Below, piece by piece: positions 7,997-12,760 of a DNA stretch of 15,683 bases. The stretch spans positions 1 through 15,683 of the forward strand of contig JARRNO010000014.1 of NCBI GenBank assembly GCA_037384885.1. Direction: 5' to 3'. Positions within the stretch are counted from its first letter, which is position 1. Each line of letters starts with the position of its first letter. The stretch is from JARRNO01 sp037384885. GTDB taxonomy: Bacteria > Acidobacteriota > UBA4820 > DSQY01. A program made the position numbers and the translations under genes. The notes below the pieces were generated by a model. That model searched no databases. It saw only the letters and a program-made list of their open reading frames with translations, and was not told the DNA's origin.

Positions 7997-8034
7997 GCGA
8001 AAGCGCCTCGGCGGGATCTGGTGCGCATTTTCGC
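7997..8034 (-). repeat. Inverted repeat just after the small membrane-protein gene
   Basis: GCGAAAATGCGC and GCGCTTTCGC on the minus strand pair as a 10-bp stem with a two-base bulge and a 16-base loop. The hairpin begins 8 bases after the stop of the 8043-8528 gene, a normal place for a transcript end, but no T run follows. It supports, weakly, that the minus-strand gene is real. Confidence 0.45.
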
Positions 8035-8042
8035 TCATTCGC

Positions 8043-8528
8043 TCAGAGTTGCACCAGGATCAATCCCGCCATGATTGCGTCAGGTGCATGGATCTGTATT
8101 CTCAACGGACGCTCACCCGGCCGCCAGATGGACAGGCGCGCCACCACGAGGCTGTTGGTGGCGAAATTGGGCGCAGCGGAACGGGCCGGCCCGCGGGCGT
8201 ACAGCTCCATTTCCGCACAGGGAAAAAGCCAGGTGGCGAGCCCTGTCCACAAGCTCTTTCTTCTCTTTTTCACCCGGGGGACGCCGTCGCGATTCCCCTG
8301 GTGCCCCACGATCCGAGCGCCAATGAGCAACACTCCGCCTGCAGCGGCGTACAAATGAACCGCGGGATTGTCGAGTCCGGCTCCTCCTGCGATTTTCAAG
8401 CCCTCGCACCGCAGGAAAGCCGCGATGACTCCAAGACCTGCCAGAAGGTGCCACAGTTTGGAACGAATGGAGAGGTTCTCGTCCGCATCCACGGGCAGGC
8501 TCGGTATGCTGGCCATCGGGAGCGCCAT
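8043..8528 (-). CDS. Hypothetical membrane protein, two predicted helices
   Basis: Unrecognised 161-residue product. Two hydrophobic stretches lie at about 24-40 (WHLLAGLGVIAAFLRC) and 56-75 (LYAAAGGVLLIGARIV), separated by a glycine-rich loop. A basic patch (KKRRK) near residue 88 would sit on the cytoplasmic side, and the rest has no motif I know. The start at 8528 is preferred because GAGAGG lies about 8 bases upstream; an upstream in-frame ATG at 8579 has no usable ribosome site. The opposite strand is also open here, but its product is a hydrophilic mixture without structure. Two helices, an RBS and a hairpin just past the stop favour the minus reading. It precedes the SDR gene by 119 bases on the same strand, so co-transcription is possible but not shown. 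Confidence 0.55.
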   Translation of the reverse strand: MALPMASIPSLPVDADENLSIRSKLWHLLAGLGVIAAFLRCEGLKIAGGAGLDNPAVHLYAAAGGVLLIGARIVGHQGNRDGVPRVKKRRKSLWTGLATWLFPCAEMELYARGPARSAAPNFATNSLVVARLSIWRPGERPLRIQIHAPDAIMAGLILVQL

Positions 8529-8648
8529 GGCTGCCGCCTCTCTAAAGGTCGGCCTCTCGCCGGAATAGAGGAGGCACATGATGATAAGGGGTATATGGCT
8601 CTCGAGCCCGCAGCCCTTTGATTCCAGGTCATAATCTCATGACAATGA

Positions 8649-8657
8649 TGTTATAAT
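8649..8657 (+). promoter_or_regulatory. Extended -10 promoter candidate for the 8783 gene
   Basis: TGTTATAAT: a perfect TATAAT at 8652-8657 with TGn just upstream. No good -35 was found at the usual distance. It would give a leader of about 115-120 bases. The flanks (8621-8668) are notably AT-rich against the rest of the window. Confidence 0.5.
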
Positions 8658-8782
8658 ATCTTTCAATTGGCAGGATCAGGCGGTTAATCCCCGTTTTTCA
8701 CCTCTCCGCTCACCCCCGCCCAGATCCCGTTTCAGCATTTTCCAGAAACACGATCTTCTCGGCAAGGTACGGAGGCATGCCG

Positions 8783-9187
8783 ATGAAGCGTAATTACATC
8801 CTCAAGCTGGACGGCTTCCTCCACCTTTTGACGGGTGCCGCGCTTATCTGGTCGCCCCTGGCCTTTTACAAGGCCCTCGGGATGCCTCCCGGCGGAGAAC
8901 GTCTCTTTCCGGCGCTGCTCGGGGCCGTTTTGTTCGGAATGGGGTTCGCCTTCCTCAAGGAAAGCTATCGAAAACCAGGCCGGATGCGCGGGATGGGATT
9001 GGGCGGCGCCATCTTTACCAAGCTCTGCGCTGCTGCCGCGCTTGTCGCGCTTCTGTTGACCGGTAGGCTCGCCGTCTCTCACTCCGGGGCCGTCCTTTTG
9101 TGGTGTTTCATAGCAGCCCTCGCTCTTCTGACCTGGCTTGAACTCTTCAGCCACTGGCATCGAGAAGCCGGGGACACCTCAATCTGA
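8783..9187 (+). CDS. Hypothetical four-helix membrane protein
   Basis: Unrecognised product of 134 residues from the ATG at 8783. An ATG at 8777 would leave one base after the GGAGG at 8771-8775, whereas 8783 leaves 7, so the second Met is taken as the start. Hydrophobic segments at about 9-30, 41-60, 70-92 and 99-121 suggest four membrane helices with short loops, a size seen in many uncharacterised DUF membrane families; the positive loop YRKPGRMR lies between helices two and three. No catalytic motif is visible. It stands alone on the plus strand between divergent and convergent neighbours, with an extended -10 promoter candidate upstream, and its stop lies 13 bases from the convergent YjbQ gene. 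Confidence 0.75.
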   Translation: MKRNYILKLDGFLHLLTGAALIWSPLAFYKALGMPPGGERLFPALLGAVLFGMGFAFLKESYRKPGRMRGMGLGGAIFTKLCAAAALVALLLTGRLAVSHSGAVLLWCFIAALALLTWLELFSHWHREAGDTSI

Positions 9188-9200
9188 ACCCACCGGCCTT

Positions 9201-9620
9201 TCATTCCCCGATTATTTTTATCATGACGCGCTTTTTGCGCCGTCCATCGAACTCTCCGTAAAAAATCTGTTCCCAGGGGCCAAAGTCCAATTCGCCTTCA
9301 GTCACGGCGACAACGGCTTCCCGGCCCATGACCTGCCGCTTGAGATGGGCGTCCCCGTTGTCTTCGCCGGTCCGGTTGTGACGGTAATGGGAAACCGGTT
9401 CGTGAGGCGCAAGACCTTCCAGCCAGTCGTCGTAGTCCTTCAGCAATCCGGGCTCGTCGTCGTTGATGTAAACGCTCGCCGTGATATGCATGGCGTTCAC
9501 CAGGCAGAGCCCCTCCTGGATCCCGCTCTTCTTGAGGGCGGCGCGGACGTCTTCGGTAATATTGATGTAGTCTCTTCTATCCGGCGTGTTGAACACCAGG
9601 ATTTCTCGGTGTGATTTCAT
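9201..9620 (-). CDS. YjbQ/UPF0047 family protein
   Basis: A small globular cytoplasmic protein of 139 residues from the widespread UPF0047/YjbQ family. Members have been reported to have weak thiamine phosphate synthase activity and are annotated as secondary thiamine-phosphate synthase enzymes; the physiological role is unsettled. Conserved His residues that line the presumed metal or active site are present: His45 in NAMHITASV, His81 in HYRHNRTGEDN and His92 in DAHLKRQVMG, together with the closing GPWEQIFYGEFDG. Family proteins are usually 130-140 residues, so it is full length. The start is set by an excellent ribosome site, GAGGAGGAAATC before the ATG at 9620. It diverges from the lipoprotein gene at 9750 and is convergent with the four-helix membrane protein; neither neighbour points to thiamine metabolism. 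Confidence 0.92.
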   Translation of the reverse strand: MKSHREILVFNTPDRRDYINITEDVRAALKKSGIQEGLCLVNAMHITASVYINDDEPGLLKDYDDWLEGLAPHEPVSHYRHNRTGEDNGDAHLKRQVMGREAVVAVTEGELDFGPWEQIFYGEFDGRRKKRVMIKIIGE

Positions 9621-9623
9621 GAT

Positions 9624-9632
9624 TTCCTCCTC
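9624..9632 (-). promoter_or_regulatory. Strong ribosome binding site of YjbQ
   Basis: AGGAGGAAA on the minus strand, a near-perfect anti-16S match ending 3-5 bases before the ATG at 9620. It rules out the longer open frame upstream as the real start. Confidence 0.75.
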
Positions 9633-9637
9633 ATCGA

Positions 9638-9668
9638 TTGATGACCGGGACTCGATCTGGGTTATATT
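9638..9668 (+). promoter_or_regulatory. AT-rich candidate promoter region between YjbQ and lipoprotein
   Basis: TTGATG (9638-9643) precedes TATATT (9663-9668) by 19 bases; the -10-like sequence ttatattat is also AT-rich on the minus strand, so one region could serve both divergent genes. Spacing is imperfect; low confidence. Confidence 0.3.
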
Positions 9669-9749
9669 ATGACATGTGGATGGGGTACGACCGAAGCCGT
9701 GGTCCCAGGCGAGTATGCATCGGCGCCATCGCACATGGAGTTCTTTGGC

Positions 9750-10352
9750 ATGAGACAGTTCCGCTTCATTCTCTCTCTCGCGCTGGTTTTGCTGCTCTTC
9801 CCGGCGGCAGGATGCGCCAAAATGGAGACCCACGCATCGGCAGATCTGCATGGCGCTGTCGATCAAGACTCCTACATCCTGATGGTGCGAACGGGCGATC
9901 CCACGTTGGACCGGTTTCTTTACCACGAAGCTTACAGCCGTCTTAAGAGCAGGCTTCACATGGTGGGTGAGGGCGAATCAACCGGCACCATCGAAATCAC
10001 CTTCGCCGACAGCGCCCACCATGCGCTGTTGGGCACGAGCGGCGCCTATGGCCGCTACAACTATCCCTGGTATTCCGGCCATGGTTCGTCCCTCGGCATC
10101 GGTATCGGCCTGGCGGGGGACCTGACCTGGCAGAACTGCACCATGCTCATGGTCATCAAAGGAACCGGCGGTAAAGAAATCTGGTCGGCGCGTTACGACC
10201 GGAAGGGCAAACTGGGCTTCGGCGGATCGGGAACAGTGGAAGCCGACTCGGTAGCAAGGCTCTGTCTGGGAAAGATCCTGGCCAGGCTCGATGAAGCCCT
10301 TGACCGCAAGCCCGTCCCCGGCGCCAAAGAGCCGGCGGTCAAGACTACCTAG
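9750..10352 (+). CDS. Predicted small lipoprotein, unknown function
   Basis: A 200-residue product with a short basic N-terminus (MRQFR), a hydrophobic core and a lipobox (FPAAGC) with Cys22, so it should be a lipidated envelope protein. A first half DxxxYxLMVRTGDPTLDRFLY leads into a middle part rich in Gly, Tyr and Ser (YGRYNYPWYSGHGSS, then GIGIGLAG), and ends in a helix (GKILARLDEALDR). The layout somewhat resembles DUF4136-type lipoproteins, but I do not claim membership. The start at 9750 has GGAG 9 bases upstream; an earlier Met at 9735 or 9669 would only extend the signal peptide. It faces the SGNH gene, and their stop codons overlap in one CTAG, leaving no space for a terminator between them. 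Confidence 0.78.
   Translation: MRQFRFILSLALVLLLFPAAGCAKMETHASADLHGAVDQDSYILMVRTGDPTLDRFLYHEAYSRLKSRLHMVGEGESTGTIEITFADSAHHALLGTSGAYGRYNYPWYSGHGSSLGIGIGLAGDLTWQNCTMLMVIKGTGGKEIWSARYDRKGKLGFGGSGTVEADSVARLCLGKILARLDEALDRKPVPGAKEPAVKTT
10349..10352. other. Shared CTAG holding both stop codons of convergent genes
   Basis: The palindrome CTAG at 10349-10352 gives TAG to the plus-strand lipoprotein (10350-10352) and TAG to the minus-strand SGNH gene (10349-10351). The two genes overlap by four bases and leave no room for a terminator between the stops. Confidence 0.9.
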
Positions 10353-11131
10353 CGCACACCGGGGGGCGCCTTTCTTCCGCACATCTCTTCCATCACAGGC
10401 GCCAACCGTTCCGCCCAGACCTCAAATCCCCTTGATCCAGGATGGAAGCCGTCCGGTGCGAATAGGCACCGGCCGCCCTCGAACCTCGTGGGTACATACC
10501 GAAGATTTTCAAACGACCGGACAACCTCCGGCAATACAGCATCCAGACATTCCGCACGCAGGCCCAGGAAAAAGCGCAGCGGCTGGGGCAAGGCGGGAAA
10601 ATATTTGACCGGCGGAATTCCGGCGACGATGGTGGGAGATCCGCCGGTCTCCCTCACGGCTGCCGCCAATAGACTCTTCATGTCCCGTCGAAAGCGCCCC
10701 GAGGAGTGTAAGCTTATGGCGTCGTTGACGCCCAAGGCGATCACCAGCAAATCCACTCTTTTGCTCCCAAGGCCTGGGACGAGTTCCGAGGCAGCCTCCC
10801 GGGCAGTGATCCCCGATTTTCCCAAGGCTTGCCATGCAACCGCCTCGCCGTTGGATTCATTTAGAATGGCGGCGCAACGGGCCGCGAGGCCCTCCCTGTG
10901 ATCGGCAAGTCCGATGCCGGCAACGGGAGATTCCCCCAGGACTACGAGCCGGCGAGGGATTCCCGCGCCCTTCGTCAGTCCGGCGGGAGGCCCGGGCGGC
11001 TCAGACAGGCGTGGCGTTCTCCTGCGGACCCGCCACGCCTCTAACGCGAGCAGCGGAAAGAGGAGGAGCCCTGCGGCAAGGGAGAACAGGCCCGCTCCGG
11101 GTGCGCCATTCTCCGCCCAGCCGGTCTTCAT
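10349..11131 (-). CDS. Membrane-anchored SGNH/GDSL-like hydrolase
   Basis: A 260-residue protein with one N-terminal helix at about 14-30 (followed by the basic RVRRR) and an SGNH hydrolase domain, so it is probably anchored with the catalytic part outside the cytoplasm. The four hallmark blocks are present: the nucleophile Ser68 in VVLGESPVAG (GES instead of GDS), Gly104 in GKSG, Asn136 in LGVND, and the Asp227/His230 pair in PDGFHPGS. Such enzymes are esterases, lipases or acyl/deacetylating hydrolases of lipids or cell-wall sugars; the substrate cannot be read. It overlaps the upstream membrane-protein gene by ATGA, which suggests translational coupling; the usual ribosome site is weak, as expected for that arrangement. 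It is the last gene of the leftward four-gene run. Confidence 0.88.
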   Translation of the reverse strand: MKTGWAENGAPGAGLFSLAAGLLLFPLLALEAWRVRRRTPRLSEPPGPPAGLTKGAGIPRRLVVLGESPVAGIGLADHREGLAARCAAILNESNGEAVAWQALGKSGITAREAASELVPGLGSKRVDLLVIALGVNDAISLHSSGRFRRDMKSLLAAAVRETGGSPTIVAGIPPVKYFPALPQPLRFFLGLRAECLDAVLPEVVRSFENLRYVPTRFEGGRCLFAPDGFHPGSRGFEVWAERLAPVMEEMCGRKAPPGVR

Positions 11132-11535
11132 AGAGAGGTTTGTCCTCGCCCGCTGCCGCGCAGCCTGGACAAACGGGAACCCAGGAAGCCTCCCAGGCAG
11201 CCTCCGAAGAGCGCCGCTGACACCTGAACCCAGCCTTCAGGAACAGAAAAAGCCTGCTTGGCTTCATGATGTAAAATAAATGCAATGAGAAAAGCCGCGA
11301 GCCAAGGCAAGAACTGGATCACACCCCAAACCCAGCTGCCCCTGCGGTACTTGAGGCCAAGAATCATTCCGCACGTCAGAAACGAGATGCCGTAGACCAG
11401 AAAGGGTACCACGGCGGGGAGCGTTTCGCGCCCCCCGACAAGGCCGAGGGCCACGGTCACGAACCAGGACGTCGCAAAGGCCGCAAGCCCTGCAAGGAGA
11501 CCCGCGATGTAGCCGTACCGAGATGTCCTAGCCAT
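11128..11535 (-). CDS. Four-helix integral membrane protein, unknown function
   Basis: Unrecognised 135-residue product. Hydrophobic segments at about 7-33, 41-62, 67-89 and 100-122 suggest four membrane helices; the loops are short, and the basic C-terminus (RLSRLRGSGRG) is likely cytoplasmic. Helices one and four are rich in small residues (GLLAGLAA; FGGCLGGFLGS), a feature of tightly packed helix bundles. No catalytic or transport motif is evident. The ATG at 11535 has GGGAG 6 bases upstream. The gene starts 30 bases after the phosphatase stop and overlaps the SGNH gene by four bases, so it belongs to the same leftward operon. A partner role for the hydrolase or phosphatase at the membrane is only a guess. 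Confidence 0.82.
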   Translation of the reverse strand: MARTSRYGYIAGLLAGLAAFATSWFVTVALGLVGGRETLPAVVPFLVYGISFLTCGMILGLKYRRGSWVWGVIQFLPWLAAFLIAFILHHEAKQAFSVPEGWVQVSAALFGGCLGGFLGSRLSRLRGSGRGQTSL

Positions 11536-11565
11536 GCTTCACTCCCTACCTTGAATTACAGCATA

Positions 11566-12711
11566 TCAGGAAGCGGATGTGCTTTCAGAGCCGGCCCACC
11601 GGCGAAGCACGATAAGCGACAGGTCGTCGCTGGGCCGGCGGTCGCCGATAAAACGGTCCACGGCTTGGAGGATGAATTGTCCGGCCGCTTCGGCCGATCG
11701 GCCTTCGAGCGCAGGGAACAGCGCCTCAACCCTCTCGTCGCCGAAACACTCTTCCGCTTCGTTGAACGCCTCTGTGAGGCCGTCGGAATATGCCAACAGC
11801 AGGCCGCCGGGCGGCACTGCCAGGCTTTGTTCATGGTAGGATTCCCCGGACAGGATGCCGAAGGGCATGGCTACCGGGGGCAGGCTCTCATGGGTGCCGC
11901 AATGGAGAACGACCGGGGGAAGGTGGCCTGCGTTCAGCACCTGCACTTGTCCCTCGTCCGGCCCAATTTCGAGGTACACGGCGGTGGCGAATTTGCCGGG
12001 GAGACCGTCCCGGCAAAAGATCTGGTTGGTCCGCCTTCCAAGGTCCTCAAGCGAGCCCTCTTCCGGAATGAGCGTACGTAGCGTGGACTGGAGCTTGGCC
12101 ATGAGGAGCGCCGCCCCCAGTCCCTTCCCGACCACGTCCCCCAGGAAAAGAGCCACGCGGCCCGATTCAAGCCGGATGAAGTCTACCAGGTCGCCGCCCA
12201 CATCGTTTGCCGGGCGCGTATAAAGCCAGATGTCCCACCCTGAAAGCCCTGGGTTTTCCTTGGGGAGAAGCGCGATCTGGACGGCCCGCCCCACCTTCAG
12301 TTCGTCGTGCGCAAGAAGCTTGTCCTTCAACTCGAGCATGAGGATGATCAGCAACAGGACAAAGCTAAACAGGCGAAAATCAATGGAAATATCCATGGCC
12401 CCGTACCGGGCGCGCACGTCTGAAAACATGTAGAGCACCAGGCAGACGATCAGCAGGATCCGCCGCGTGGGAGACAACTTTCTGACGAGGCTCTTTAGCA
12501 GCCAGATGACCACATGGAGCCAGCGCTTCATGCGCCCCATGGCGGACAGGCGGTCCCGGGCGTCCTCGTCCAGGTAGAAGTCGTACATCTCCCGAAGGTC
12601 GCGGCGCATGGTCCCTTGAAAATTGCCCTGACGCAGGTCCTCGAGCAGTAGGGTCCGGAGCCTTTGTCTTGACTTGTCGCCTTTCCCCCGCCTTGCTTTC
12701 CTGTCCGGCAT
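11566..12711 (-). CDS. Membrane-anchored PP2C (SpoIIE/RsbU-type) serine phosphatase
   Basis: A 381-residue protein with an N-terminal basic, helical stretch (about 1-80), two membrane helices at about 84-96 and 113-128, and a SpoIIE/RsbU-type PP2C domain from about 135. Metal-binding and signature residues are present: Asp174 in NDVGGDLVDF, Asp192 in LFLGDVVGKG, then FATAVYLEI, NAGHLPPVV, Asp310 in YSDGLTEAF and Asp362/363 in PSDDLSLIV. Such phosphatases dephosphorylate anti-sigma-factor antagonists or other phosphoserine regulators. No STAS antagonist, RsbW/T kinase or sensor domain lies in the window, so the target is unknown. Two ribosome-site candidates (GAGG and GGGAG) precede the ATG at 12711. 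It follows the helicase-nuclease gene by 49 bases and precedes the four-helix protein by 30, in a leftward operon. Confidence 0.92.
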   Translation of the reverse strand: MPDRKARRGKGDKSRQRLRTLLLEDLRQGNFQGTMRRDLREMYDFYLDEDARDRLSAMGRMKRWLHVVIWLLKSLVRKLSPTRRILLIVCLVLYMFSDVRARYGAMDISIDFRLFSFVLLLIILMLELKDKLLAHDELKVGRAVQIALLPKENPGLSGWDIWLYTRPANDVGGDLVDFIRLESGRVALFLGDVVGKGLGAALLMAKLQSTLRTLIPEEGSLEDLGRRTNQIFCRDGLPGKFATAVYLEIGPDEGQVQVLNAGHLPPVVLHCGTHESLPPVAMPFGILSGESYHEQSLAVPPGGLLLAYSDGLTEAFNEAEECFGDERVEALFPALEGRSAEAAGQFILQAVDRFIGDRRPSDDLSLIVLRRWAGSESTSAS

Positions 12712-12760
12712 CAGTCCTCACTCCCGGCGGCCCTCCGCCCCTCACCGCCCGCCCTGGGGT

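Noticed and set aside
7924..8028. N-terminal extension of the SDR
   Set aside because: Basic, non-homologous sequence; the product beginning MLMKDRVVLVTGAS with GGGGG upstream is normal for the family.
8529..8579. Earlier start (8579) for the minus-strand membrane protein
   Set aside because: No ribosome site precedes it, whereas GAGAGG precedes 8528.
8049..8621. Plus-strand frame opposite the small membrane protein
   Set aside because: Hydrophilic, low-structure product with no motif and no ribosome site; the minus-strand reading has helices, an RBS and a hairpin past its stop.
9669..9749. Earlier start for the 9750 lipoprotein
   Set aside because: It would place a long hydrophilic tail ahead of the signal peptide; GGAG supports 9750.
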